Of a DNA stretch of 64,000 nt, positions 42,874 through 51,034 are shown in pieces. This DNA comes from Arthrobacter sp. PGP41 (lineage in GTDB: Bacteria > Actinomycetota > Actinomycetes > Actinomycetales > Micrococcaceae): assembly GCF_002953935.1 (NCBI RefSeq), contig NZ_CP026514.1, positions 3,658,001-3,722,000 on the forward strand, given 5' to 3'. Position 1 is the stretch's first letter, and each line of letters starts with the position of its first letter. The notes below the pieces were generated by a model that made no database searches, had not been told where the DNA came from, and saw only the letters and a list, made by a program, of their open reading frames with translations. The position numbers were made by a program, and so were the translations under genes.

Positions 42874-44016
42874 TCACCATTCGAGGTCGACGGCGAGGAT
42901 CCGGTCATCCCCGGCGCGGGGATCGCCGCGGCCGTCGGTGTTGTTGGTCAGGATCCACAGCCGGCCGTCAGGGGCCAGCGCCACGTCCCGGATCCTGCCG
43001 TACTCACGGCTGAAATGCTCCGTGGATGTGGCGGGGTTGGAGACGGGGACGGACCGCAGGACCTGTCCGCGCAGGTTGGCCAGGAACAGTGTTCCGCCCG
43101 CATGGGCCATGCCGCTGGGGCTTGCGGCTCCGGGCTGCCACTGCTGCACCGGGTCCACGAAGCCCGGCCTGCCGGCGATGCCCTCCACCGTTGGCCAGCC
43201 GTAGTTGGCGCCGGGGGTGATGATGTTCAGCTCGTCCCACGTGTTCTGGCCGAACTCGGTGGCGAACATGGTTCCGTCGTCCGCCCACGCCAGGCCCTGC
43301 GGGTTGCGGTGGCCGTAGCTGTAGACCAGCGATCCCGGGTAGGGGTTGTCCGCCGGGACGCCACCGTCGGGAGTCATCCGCAGGATCTTTCCGGCGAGCG
43401 ACTCCCGGTCCTGGGCGCTGTCGCGCCGGCTCGCATCACCGGCCGTCACGTAGAGCATGCCGTCGGGACCGAAGGCGATCCGGCCGCCGTCGTGGATACT
43501 CGCGGACGGGATGCGTTCGAGGAGCGTGTCCGGCTGCCCCAGCGACAGTGAGCCCGGTTCGCCGTTGACCGGAAACCGCTGGACCCGGTTGCCGTCCGCC
43601 GCCGTCGAATACACGTACAGGTCGCCCTGGCTGCCAACGGCAAGGCCCAACAGCCCTGATTCTCCCCGTGCAGCTACACCCTGGACGGTCCCGATGGACC
43701 GCGCCGAGCCATCAGGGGAAAGTTCCAGGACCTGCCCGCTGTTCCGCTCGCTGACCAGCGGCGTCCCGTCGCGGAAGACCACCGACCACGGAGCCTTGAG
43801 GCCTGTGGCAACCGGCTGGGGCGTGCCGGCGATGGTGGCTGCCGCTGCGGGCGCGGGGTCAGTTGCGGGGACGGAGGACGCCGGAGCGGATGGAGGCGTG
43901 GAGGAGGTCGCCGGTGCAGGGGACGTGGTTGCCGGCGCGGGAGCCGGAGCGGCAGTGCAGCCAGCCAGCAGGATGCATGTGCCCGCGGCTGCCGCGGCGA
44001 GGACCCGGCGATCCAT
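42874..44016 (-). CDS. lipoprotein PQQ-type glucose/sorbosone dehydrogenase
   Basis: 380 residues. Lipoprotein signal with lipobox LLAGC (cysteine 20), an alanine/proline/threonine-rich linker of about 45 residues, then the six-bladed propeller of soluble quinoprotein sugar dehydrogenases: LKAPWSVVFRDG, SIHDGGRIAFGPDGMLYVTAGD, YGHRNPQGLAW, FGQNTWDELN. Oxidises an aldose at the outer face of the membrane if PQQ is available; many actinobacterial members have no demonstrated activity. Convergent with the XRE gene. Confidence 0.92.
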   Translation of the reverse strand: MDRRVLAAAAAGTCILLAGCTAAPAPAPATTSPAPATSSTPPSAPASSVPATDPAPAAAATIAGTPQPVATGLKAPWSVVFRDGTPLVSERNSGQVLELSPDGSARSIGTVQGVAARGESGLLGLAVGSQGDLYVYSTAADGNRVQRFPVNGEPGSLSLGQPDTLLERIPSASIHDGGRIAFGPDGMLYVTAGDASRRDSAQDRESLAGKILRMTPDGGVPADNPYPGSLVYSYGHRNPQGLAWADDGTMFATEFGQNTWDELNIITPGANYGWPTVEGIAGRPGFVDPVQQWQPGAASPSGMAHAGGTLFLANLRGQVLRSVPVSNPATSTEHFSREYGRIRDVALAPDGRLWILTNNTDGRGDPRAGDDRILAVDLEW

Positions 44017-44251
44017 GTGTTTCTCCTGTCAGCAACGTCCCACAACCCTTCCAGCCACATTAACCCGCATTGCGGACCATGGCGCCGCGTTGCCCGTTGT
44101 GACCCGCGAATGGCGCAATGAGTAGCGCCGTTTCGTCCTGTTGAGCTTCCGTTTCGCACTGCTGGCCAAGGCCTGGACAGGCGTGCTTAGGTGATTCAAC
44201 GGCACCGGCCAGGCCCATGAAAACAGCACCTGATACGAGAAGGAGGACCCG

Positions 44252-44356
44252 ATGCCTGACATCTCCAGCCGCGCGGACAGCGCCGCCACGTGGGGTCCGT
44301 GCTGTTGCAGCTTCCGAATGGTTCCGACCCGCCGAATGGCAGCAGACCGGCGCTAG
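44252..44356 (+). CDS. polycysteine upstream ORF / leader peptide (34 aa)
   Basis: ATG 44252 has an excellent Shine-Dalgarno (AGAAGGAGG, five bases away). The product starts MPDISSRADSAATWGP and then has three consecutive cysteine codons (TGC TGT TGC, 44300-44308), followed by SFRMVPTRRMAADRR and TAG. Polycysteine small ORFs that stall ribosomes when cysteine is scarce are known upstream of sulfur genes in mycobacteria. This one precedes an organosulfur acquisition operon, and its last codons (ACCGGCG, 44346-44352) can pair with the 3' arm of the downstream hairpin. Sensor role inferred; the ORF and cysteines are seen directly. Confidence 0.75.
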   Translation: MPDISSRADSAATWGPCCCSFRMVPTRRMAADRR

Positions 44357-44394
44357 CTTCGGCAGCAGTTCCACAGGTTCTCCGGCACAGGGTT

Positions 44395-44427
44395 CCGGCG
44401 CGTCGGGCGCATTCGCCCGACGCCGGT
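44395..44427 (+). terminator. attenuator hairpin upstream of the binding-protein gene
   Basis: GCGTCGGGCG (44400-44409) pairs perfectly with CGCCCGACGC (44414-44423) over a four-base loop; with a two-base bulge the stem extends through CCGG. A TACCCTCCTTTATCCC stretch follows. The 3' arm end CGCCGGT (44421-44427) is complementary to ACCGGCG in the upstream ORF, giving a mutually exclusive antiterminator. Confidence 0.6.
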
Positions 44428-44516
44428 ACCCTCCTTTATCCCTCCCCGCTTTCCCGGGTCACCGGGCGATTCGCCGCGCCCGGTCACCCGCCATTCCACC
44501 CTTCGAAAGGCATGCC

Positions 44517-45632
44517 ATGACCTTCCCTGCATTTTCCCCGCCCCAGTCGACCTCCGTCCGGCCGTTTACCCGCCGCAAGGCGCTGGGCGCACTCCTGGCC
44601 ATTCCCGTCGTCGGCCTCCTGACGGCCTGCGGCGGCACCGCCACAGCCGGCAACCCGGCCAGCCAGGCGTCGTTTGCCCCGCTCGCCACCTCAGTCCCCG
44701 CGGGGACCACCATCAAGGTAGGCGACCCCAGCATCCGCGTAGCCCTGGAATTGTCCGGCCTGATCAAGGACCTGGACGGCATCAACGTGGAATTCGCCAA
44801 CATCTCCGGCGGCCCGCAGACCACGGAGGCCTTCAGGGCCAACGCCCTGGACGTCGGTTCCGTGGCGGACATCCCGCCCATCCACGCAACATGGACCGGC
44901 CTGGACGTGCGGATCATCGCGAGCGCCTACCGCCAGGACGCCGTGAACCACCCGCTCTACGAACTGGGCGTCGCTCCCGGAGCCGGCATCGGCAAGCTGG
45001 AGGACCTGCGCGGCAAGAAGGTGGCGTACAGCCCCGGACAGGCACAGGGCGCCCTGGTCCTGCGGATCCTGGAGAAGGCCGGGCTCAAGCAGGAGGACGT
45101 CAAACTGGTGGAGCTCCCCAGCACCGGTGACGCCTACTCCTCGGCGCTGTCCAGCAAACAGGTGGATGCGGCGCCGCTGGGCGGGGTGCAGATCAAGCGC
45201 TACCTCGCCAAGTACAAGGCCGACGGCGCCACCACCCTCCGGCACGGCCTGCGGGATGATCCGGGACACCTGTACTCCCCCGCCAAGGTCCTGGCAGATC
45301 CCGCCAAGGCCGCCGCCCTGGCCAAGTACGTGGAGACCTGGGGAAAGGCCCAGCGGTGGATCGAGGACCACCCCAGGGAGTGGCTGGAGGGCTACTACGT
45401 CAAGGACCAGGGGCTTTCCGCCGAGGACGGGCAGTACCTGATCGACGCCGCGGGCAAGCGGGACGTTCCCACGTCCTGGACCGAGGCCATCGAACGCCAC
45501 CAGCAGACCAGCGACCTGCTGGCCCGGGAACAGAAGAAGCCGCAGTTGAAGGCAGGGGACCTCTACGACAGCCGTTACGAGGCCATCGCAGGCACGGCGT
45601 TCGCTGCGGCGGGCAAGGGCGGTGCAGCGTGA
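44517..45632 (+). CDS. ssuA: ABC transporter substrate-binding lipoprotein, sulfonate type
   Basis: 371 residues from ATG 44517 (GAAAGG upstream). Tat-lipoprotein signal: twin arginine in FTRRKALGALLA and lipobox LLTAC. The mature protein matches the SsuA/TauA/NrtA-type binding fold: PSIRVALELSGLIKDL, VEFANISGGPQTTEAF, DVGSVADIPPIHATW. Captures an aliphatic sulfonate or related organosulfur compound outside the membrane. Its stop overlaps the permease start. The monooxygenases downstream and the cysteine-rich leader upstream support the sulfur role. Confidence 0.88.
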   Translation: MTFPAFSPPQSTSVRPFTRRKALGALLAIPVVGLLTACGGTATAGNPASQASFAPLATSVPAGTTIKVGDPSIRVALELSGLIKDLDGINVEFANISGGPQTTEAFRANALDVGSVADIPPIHATWTGLDVRIIASAYRQDAVNHPLYELGVAPGAGIGKLEDLRGKKVAYSPGQAQGALVLRILEKAGLKQEDVKLVELPSTGDAYSSALSSKQVDAAPLGGVQIKRYLAKYKADGATTLRHGLRDDPGHLYSPAKVLADPAKAAALAKYVETWGKAQRWIEDHPREWLEGYYVKDQGLSAEDGQYLIDAAGKRDVPTSWTEAIERHQQTSDLLAREQKKPQLKAGDLYDSRYEAIAGTAFAAAGKGGAA

Positions 45633-46492
45633 GCGTCGCCCCTGTGCTGGAGCGCCCCGCCGTCGAACCGCACCTGGACCCGGCGCTCGCCGCGCGGGAG
45701 GATGTCCGGCCCACCGGCCGCCGGCTGGGACCAGGACGACGGCGGCAGCTGGCCTGGCTGCTGGGCCCCTCCGCCCTGCTGGGGCTTTGGACAGTCTCAT
45801 CCGCCACGGGGCTGCTGGATCCCCGGATCCTCTCCGAGCCCTGGACGGTGGTGGCAACCGCCGGGGAACTCCTCGCCGACGGCCGGCTGCAGGAAAACCT
45901 CGCCATCTCCGCCCAGCGGGCAGGGCTGGGGCTGTTCTTCGGCATCGTCGTCGGCGCACTGCTGGCCCTGCTGTCCGGGCTGAGCCGCGTGGGTGAGGCG
46001 CTCATCGACGGGCCGGTGCAGATCAAGCGCGCCATCCCCGGCCTGGCCCTGGTTCCGCTGCTCATCCTGTGGTTCGGCATCGACGAGACCATGAAGGTCC
46101 TCACCATCACCCTGGGCGTCTTTGTCCCGATCTACCTGCAGACACATGCCGGCCTTCGCGGGATCGACCTGCGCTATGTGGAGCTTGCCCAGACCGTGGG
46201 CCTTGGCCGCGCCGCCTTCATCCGCAAGGTGGTCCTCCCCGGCGCCCTCCCCGGTTTCTTCCTCGGCCTGCGCTTCGCGGTCACGGGCGCCTGGGTGTCG
46301 CTGGTGGTGGTGGAGCAGATCAACGCCACCAGCGGCATCGGCTACATGATGGAGCTCGCCCGCACCTATGGCCAGACCAACATCATCGTCCTCGGACTCG
46401 CCGTCTACGGCCTTCTCGGGCTCCTGTCCGACGGCGCCGTCCGCTTCTTCGAACGAAAGGCCCTCTCATGGCAGCGCACCCTGGCGGGCTGA
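45629..46492 (+). CDS. ssuC: ABC transporter permease, sulfonate type
   Basis: 287 residues from GTG 45629, overlapping the ssuA stop (GTGA). BPD_transp_1 permease with six predicted helices; the ATPase-contact EAA loop reads YVELAQTVGLGRAAFIRKVVLPGALPG, typical of SsuC/TauC. A polar N-terminal tail of about 38 residues precedes the first helix. Its last 25 bases overlap the ATPase gene. Confidence 0.9.
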   Translation: MSVAPVLERPAVEPHLDPALAAREDVRPTGRRLGPGRRRQLAWLLGPSALLGLWTVSSATGLLDPRILSEPWTVVATAGELLADGRLQENLAISAQRAGLGLFFGIVVGALLALLSGLSRVGEALIDGPVQIKRAIPGLALVPLLILWFGIDETMKVLTITLGVFVPIYLQTHAGLRGIDLRYVELAQTVGLGRAAFIRKVVLPGALPGFFLGLRFAVTGAWVSLVVVEQINATSGIGYMMELARTYGQTNIIVLGLAVYGLLGLLSDGAVRFFERKALSWQRTLAG

Positions 46493-47223
46493 CCGCCGTC
46501 GCCCCTTCCGGAACAATCAACGCAGTTTCGGTCCGCGGCCTGATCCGCAGCTTTGGCCCCAAAGGCGTCCTGAACGGCGTGGACCTGGACATTGCGCCGG
46601 GCGAGTTCGTGGCCCTGCTCGGTCCCAGCGGCTGCGGCAAGAGCACCCTGCTGCGGGCACTCGCCGGGCTGGACCACGACGTGCGCGGCAGCGGTGTGAT
46701 CACGGTCCCCGAGCGCGTGTCCGTGGTGTTCCAGGACTCCCGGCTGCTGCCGTGGGACAGCGTGCTGGGCAACGTCACCCTGGGGCTGCGGGAGCACGAC
46801 GCCGAGGCCCGGGCACGCAAGGCCCTCGCCGAAGTGGGGCTCGCCGGCCGCGAGAAGTCCTGGCCGCACGAGCTGTCCGGCGGCGAACAGCAGCGCGTGG
46901 CGCTGGCCCGCTCGCTGGTCCGTGAGCCGCAGCTGCTCCTGGCAGACGAACCGTTCGGCGCCCTCGATGCCCTCACCAGGATCAGGATGCACGGACTCCT
47001 CCGGGACCTCGTTGCCGCCCACCGGCCGGCTGTCCTGCTCGTGACGCACGACGTGGACGAGGCCATCGCACTCGCGGACCGGATCGTGGTCCTGGACAGC
47101 GGCCGCGTGTCCACTGTCCGCACCGTTTCTCCCGACGTCGGAACGGCAAGGGACGCAGCCGGCCACGAAGCCCTCCGCCGCGATCTCCTCACCGATCTTG
47201 GCGTCGTCGGCGCCAGCCACTAA
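46468..47223 (+). CDS. ssuB: ABC transporter ATP-binding protein, sulfonate type
   Basis: 251 residues from ATG 46468, within the end of the permease gene. Walker A GPSGCGKST (52-60), Q-loop VVFQDSRLLPW, signature LSGGEQQRVALARSL, Walker B LLLADEPFGALD, switch histidine in LLVTHDVDEA. The SRLLPW Q-loop is characteristic of the SsuB/TauB group. Powers organosulfur import with the two upstream proteins. Confidence 0.92.
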   Translation: MAAHPGGLTAVAPSGTINAVSVRGLIRSFGPKGVLNGVDLDIAPGEFVALLGPSGCGKSTLLRALAGLDHDVRGSGVITVPERVSVVFQDSRLLPWDSVLGNVTLGLREHDAEARARKALAEVGLAGREKSWPHELSGGEQQRVALARSLVREPQLLLADEPFGALDALTRIRMHGLLRDLVAAHRPAVLLVTHDVDEAIALADRIVVLDSGRVSTVRTVSPDVGTARDAAGHEALRRDLLTDLGVVGASH

Positions 47224-47248
47224 ACCTCCAGACCCGAAGGATTACCCC

Positions 47249-48628
47249 ATGACTGCCACCACTCGTCCCTACCGCCAACTCCACCTCAACGCCTTCCTGA
47301 TGAGCACCGGCCACCACGAGGCATCGTGGCGGCTGCCCGAAAGCGACCCGCATTCCAACACCAACGTGGAGCACTACAGGCAACTGGCCCGCACCGCCGA
47401 ACGCGGCAAGCTGGACTCCATCTTCTTCGCCGACTCACCCGTCCTTTTCGGCGAGGTGGGCCGCCGCCCGGCCGGCAAGCTCGAGCCCACGGTGCTGCTG
47501 ACCGCCATCGCCGGCGCCACGGAACGCATCGGGCTGATCGCCACGGCCTCCACCACCTACAACGATCCCTTCAACCTGGCCCGCCGCTTCGCCTCCGTGG
47601 ACTGGGTGAGCGGTGGCCGCGCCGGCTGGAATGTGGTCACCACCGCCGGTCCGGACGCCGCCCGCAACTTCGGCGTGGACGACCAGCCCGCCCACGCTAC
47701 CCGGTACGAACGTGCCGCAGAGTTTATCGAGGTGGCGCAGAAGCTGTGGGACAGCTGGCAGGACGACGCCGTGCCCGCGGACAAGGCGGAGGGCGTCTGG
47801 GGCGACGCCGAAAAGATCCGCGTGATCGACCACGAGGGCAAGCACTTCAAGGTCCGCGGCCCCCTCAACGTCCCCCGCCCGCCGCAGGGGCATCCGCTGA
47901 TTGTGCAGGCCGGATCCTCCGAGGACGGCAAGAAACTCGCCGCCCGGTACGCGGACGCCGTCTTCACCGCGCACCAGACCCTCGCCGACGCGCAGGAGTT
48001 CTACCGCGATTTGAAGGCCCGCACCGCCGCCGCCGCCGGCCGCGACCCGGAGGCCATCAAGATCCTTCCGGGCATCGTGCCGGTCATCGGCGCCACGGAG
48101 GAAGAGTCACTGGAGCTGGAGCGGGAACTGGACCGGCTGATCAAGCCCGAGTACGCCAGGATCCAGCTGGCCAAGACGCTCCGGGTGGCACCGGAGGACC
48201 TGCCCCTGGACCGCCAGCTGCCCGAGGACCTGCCCGGCGAGGACGAGATCGAGGGGGCCAAGAGCCGCTACACCCTGATCGTCCAGCTCGCCCGCAGGGA
48301 GCAGCTCACGGTGCGGCAGCTCATCGGCCGGCTGGGCGGAGGCCGCGGCCACCGCACCTTCACCGGCACCCCAATACAGGTGGCGGACGCCATCCAGGAA
48401 TGGTTCGACGGCGGCGCGGCAGACGGCTTCAACATCATGCCGCCGGTGCTCCCCTCGGGCCTGGAAGCATTCGTGGACCAGGTGGTGCCCATCCTGCAGG
48501 AGCGCGGCCTGTTCCGCACCGAATACAGCGGGGCCACCCTGCGCGAGCACTACGGCCTGGCCCGTCCGGAGAACCGCTTCGCGGGTGCGGCGGCGGCCGA
48601 ACTGGCCTCGATCGGCGGTGCATTCTGA
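47249..48628 (+). CDS. FMN-dependent LLM monooxygenase (NtaA/SnaA/DszA type), copy 1
   Basis: 459 residues from ATG 47249. Long-form luciferase-like monooxygenase: LNAFLMSTGHHEASWR, LDSIFFADSP, ERIGLIATASTTYNDPFNLAR, SGGRAGWNVVTT, and HPLIVQAGSS. Uses FMNH2 supplied by a separate reductase. In sulfur operons this family attacks C-S bonds of organosulfur compounds, releasing sulfite. No flavin reductase is encoded in the operon. Stop overlaps the next gene by one base (TGATG). Confidence 0.9.
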   Translation: MTATTRPYRQLHLNAFLMSTGHHEASWRLPESDPHSNTNVEHYRQLARTAERGKLDSIFFADSPVLFGEVGRRPAGKLEPTVLLTAIAGATERIGLIATASTTYNDPFNLARRFASVDWVSGGRAGWNVVTTAGPDAARNFGVDDQPAHATRYERAAEFIEVAQKLWDSWQDDAVPADKAEGVWGDAEKIRVIDHEGKHFKVRGPLNVPRPPQGHPLIVQAGSSEDGKKLAARYADAVFTAHQTLADAQEFYRDLKARTAAAAGRDPEAIKILPGIVPVIGATEEESLELERELDRLIKPEYARIQLAKTLRVAPEDLPLDRQLPEDLPGEDEIEGAKSRYTLIVQLARREQLTVRQLIGRLGGGRGHRTFTGTPIQVADAIQEWFDGGAADGFNIMPPVLPSGLEAFVDQVVPILQERGLFRTEYSGATLREHYGLARPENRFAGAAAAELASIGGAF

Positions 48629-49995
48629 TGGGCCGGCAGCTGAAACTCAACCTGTTCATCTACCCGGGCGGCCACCACGAGGCCGCCTGGCGGCACCCGA
48701 AGTCCCGGACGGACCGCCTGCTGGATATCCGTTTCTACCAGGAGCTGGCCCAGCGCGCTGAGGCGGCCAAGCTGGATGCGGTGTTCTTCGCGGACGGTCC
48801 CGCGCTGGAGAGCAACGTGCAGTACGCCACCCGGTTCCGGCTGGAGCCGTTCACCTGGCTGTCAGCGATTGCCGTCGCCACGGAACGGATCGGCCTGATC
48901 GGCACCGCCAGCACCACCTACCTGGAGCCGTACAACGCGGCACGGCTGTTCGCGTCGCTGGACCACCTCAGCAACGGCCGGGCGGGCTGGAACATCGTCA
49001 CCACCGGAGCGGAAGGCGCGGCCCGGAACTTCGGGCTGGACGAGCACCCGCCGCACGCGGAGCGCTACGCCCGCGCGGACGAGTTTGTCCGTGTGGCCGG
49101 CAAACTGTGGGACAGCTGGGAGGACGGGGCGGTGGTTGCCGACACTGACACCGGGATCTTCGCTGACGCCTCCCGGATCCATCCGGTAGAGCATGAGGGC
49201 AGGTACTTCCGCGTGGAGGGTCCGCTGAACACCCCGCGTTCCCCGCAGGGCAGGCCGGTGTTCGTGCAGGCCGGGTCATCCGCTGACGGCAAGGCCTTCG
49301 CTGCCCGGCACGCCGAGGCTGTGTTTACCGCCCACCAGACCCTGCAAAGCGCGCAGGGGTTCTATGCGGACATCAAGGCGCAGGCCGCGGCGAACGGCCG
49401 GGACCCGGGGCACCTCCTGGTGCTGCCGGGCATCAGCCCCTACCTGGGCTCCACCGAGGCGGAGGCCCGCGCCCTGAAGCAGGAGTTCGACGAGCTGACG
49501 CAGCCGGAGTACGGGCTGGGCATCCTGCGCAAGCTGCTCGGCGTTGACCTGGACGGCGTGAAGCTGGATGAGCCCTTCCCTGCCGGGCTCCTGGCTGAAG
49601 CAGGGCAAGCGGGAAGCCGCAGCCAGCTGGTTCTTGACGTCATCCGGCGGGAGGGCCCCACTGTGCGCCAGCTCCTTCACCGGTTTGCCGGGGCCCGCGG
49701 GCATTATGTCTTCGCCGGAACCCCGGTACAGGTGGCGGACGAGATCCAGCGCTGGTTTGAGGACGGCGCAGCCGACGGATTCAACATCATGCCGCCGTGG
49801 CTGCCCGGCGGCTTCGAGTCCTTCGCGGAGGAAGTGGTTCCCATACTGCAGTCCCGCGGCCTCTTCCGCACCGAGTACACGGGCCGGACACTGCGTGGGC
49901 ATTTCGGCCTGGACCGTCCCGCAAGCCGCTACAGCCGGGCGCAGTCCAGTCCTGCCGACCAAAACAGCCATCAAATACTAGGGGCGCCCGCATGA
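48628..49995 (+). CDS. FMN-dependent LLM monooxygenase (NtaA/SnaA/DszA type), copy 2
   Basis: 455 residues. Clear paralogue of the preceding gene, colinear throughout: LNLFIYPGGHHEAAWR, LDAVFFADGP, ERIGLIGTASTTYLEPYNAAR, NGRAGWNIVTTGAEGAARNFG, and the shared DGFNIMPPWLPGG end. The pair arose by tandem duplication and may act on different substrates or as a heteromer. Translationally coupled to copy 1. A 27-codon frame overlaps its stop (ATGA at 49992) but looks like a remnant at most. Confidence 0.9.
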   Translation: MGRQLKLNLFIYPGGHHEAAWRHPKSRTDRLLDIRFYQELAQRAEAAKLDAVFFADGPALESNVQYATRFRLEPFTWLSAIAVATERIGLIGTASTTYLEPYNAARLFASLDHLSNGRAGWNIVTTGAEGAARNFGLDEHPPHAERYARADEFVRVAGKLWDSWEDGAVVADTDTGIFADASRIHPVEHEGRYFRVEGPLNTPRSPQGRPVFVQAGSSADGKAFAARHAEAVFTAHQTLQSAQGFYADIKAQAAANGRDPGHLLVLPGISPYLGSTEAEARALKQEFDELTQPEYGLGILRKLLGVDLDGVKLDEPFPAGLLAEAGQAGSRSQLVLDVIRREGPTVRQLLHRFAGARGHYVFAGTPVQVADEIQRWFEDGAADGFNIMPPWLPGGFESFAEEVVPILQSRGLFRTEYTGRTLRGHFGLDRPASRYSRAQSSPADQNSHQILGAPA

Positions 49996-50046
49996 CCGAA
50001 TACCGCCAGGCCCGACGGCGCCCACGCCGACTCCAGCGGGGTGGGA

Positions 50047-50841
50047 CTACGCAGCCATTGCCTGGCGGGAGCTGATGTCGAGCTGGTTCAGGCAGTAGTC
50101 CTTGAACCAGTGCCGGATGCCCACGGGCAGCTTCGGATAGGTCAACGCCAGGATCTTGAAAGTGCGGTTGAAGCGGCGCTCATGGCGGTGGCTCCAGGCC
50201 AGGCCGAAGTCTTGGCGCAACTGGTCCGGCAGGAGGCCTGCGGTGAGGAACCTGGCGAAGGGCATGATGGCGAGGTACCACAGCGCTGCCCGCTTCGGAT
50301 ACAGGAGTCCGCGGCCAAAGCGCACGGCATTCTCATCAGCCCGCAGTGCACGCATCTTCTCATCCCAGTAGTGTCCGAAAGCAGCCCTGTCCTCCGGCCA
50401 CATCTGCCCGGGCAGCTGCAGGGCCGTGCCCAGCTTCGCGTAATCGCGGTACATGGCGTCGGCAGACTCGTCGTCGAGTGGACCATAGACCTTCTCGATA
50501 ATGGTCAGCGCGGTGTCATAAAGCGTCGCGGTCACCCACAGCTGCAGCCCGGCGTCGTACGCGTTGTACCCCGGGGACTTGTCATCGGCAGCCCGGCGCA
50601 CAGGTGCGTGGGCGCGGTTGACCCTCCGGCGGACTTCCTTCACCTGCTCGTCGGTGCCGTAAACCACGGCGTAGACGTACGTCAGGGTGCCCTTGAGCCT
50701 GTTGATGGGACGGTCCGTGAACGTGCTGTGCTCGGCGACGCCCCGCGCCACCCCCGGCTCGGCAAGCTGCAGCAGAATGGCCCGCCCTGCTCCGGCAAGC
50801 AGGATCGCCTCCGCGCCCAAATCGGCCATTCCACTCACCAT
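50047..50841 (-). CDS. MpaB-like oxygenase (DUF2236)
   Basis: 264 residues. DUF2236 domain: GAGRAILLQLAEPGVARGVAEHS, LKGTLTYVYAVVYGTDEQV, VRRRVNRAHAPVRR, YNAYDAGLQLWVTATLYDTAL, and a long helical C-terminus. The family includes latex-clearing protein (Lcp) and fungal MpaB; bacterial members may be haem-dependent oxygenases of unknown substrate. The conserved R and H residues in VNRAHAPVRR are present. Convergent with the organosulfur operon; a large inverted repeat lies upstream. Confidence 0.88.
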   Translation of the reverse strand: MVSGMADLGAEAILLAGAGRAILLQLAEPGVARGVAEHSTFTDRPINRLKGTLTYVYAVVYGTDEQVKEVRRRVNRAHAPVRRAADDKSPGYNAYDAGLQLWVTATLYDTALTIIEKVYGPLDDESADAMYRDYAKLGTALQLPGQMWPEDRAAFGHYWDEKMRALRADENAVRFGRGLLYPKRAALWYLAIMPFARFLTAGLLPDQLRQDFGLAWSHRHERRFNRTFKILALTYPKLPVGIRHWFKDYCLNQLDISSRQAMAA

Positions 50842-50868
50842 TGCAACAGGCTACCGGAGGGACGCAAG

Positions 50869-50960
50869 GAAGGACGACGGTGGCGGGCACGAGCAGTACC
50901 CGCGAAAATTCGAGTACCCACCACTCGTGCCCTCCACCCTCCCGGCACGTACCGTCCTTC
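50869..50960. repeat. nested inverted repeat in a divergent promoter region
   Basis: Inner arms GGTGGCGGGCACGAG (50879-50893) and CTCGTGCCCTCCACC (50924-50938) pair 14 of 15 bases over a 30-base loop; outer GAAGGAC/GTCCTTC (50869-50875, 50954-50960) also pair. The loop holds two AGTACCC copies. Could be an operator array or a transcript-boundary structure between the MpaB-like and Hpt-like genes. Confidence 0.55.
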
Positions 50961-51034
50961 AAAAGTCCTGCGTACAAACACCGCGGGTGTTCCGGCTGTG
51001 AAGGGGCGGTCATGAATGGCACGGAGGCTCTGCC

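Larger units (their letters stand above)
44017..44516. other. 500-base leader of the organosulfur operon
   Basis: Divergent from the sugar dehydrogenase. The first 235 bases hold the promoter, with no clear consensus seen. A polycysteine upstream ORF (44252-44356) and a hairpin (44395-44427) follow, then a pyrimidine-rich stretch and a second GC-rich region before the GAAAGG site of the binding-protein gene. Confidence 0.6.

Noticed and set aside
42874..44016. Possible member of the organosulfur operon
   Set aside because: The sugar dehydrogenase is transcribed away from that operon and has no sulfur-related function.
47326..48627. Long plus-strand frame ahead of the second monooxygenase
   Set aside because: It is simply the upstream open extension of copy 2 through copy 1 in another frame, arginine/proline-rich and without a domain. 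The real start is ATG 48628.
49992..50075. 27-codon ORF overlapping the second monooxygenase stop (ATGA)
   Set aside because: Overlap is suggestive of a lost third gene, but the peptide is arginine-rich, has no family, and runs into the convergent MpaB-like gene.
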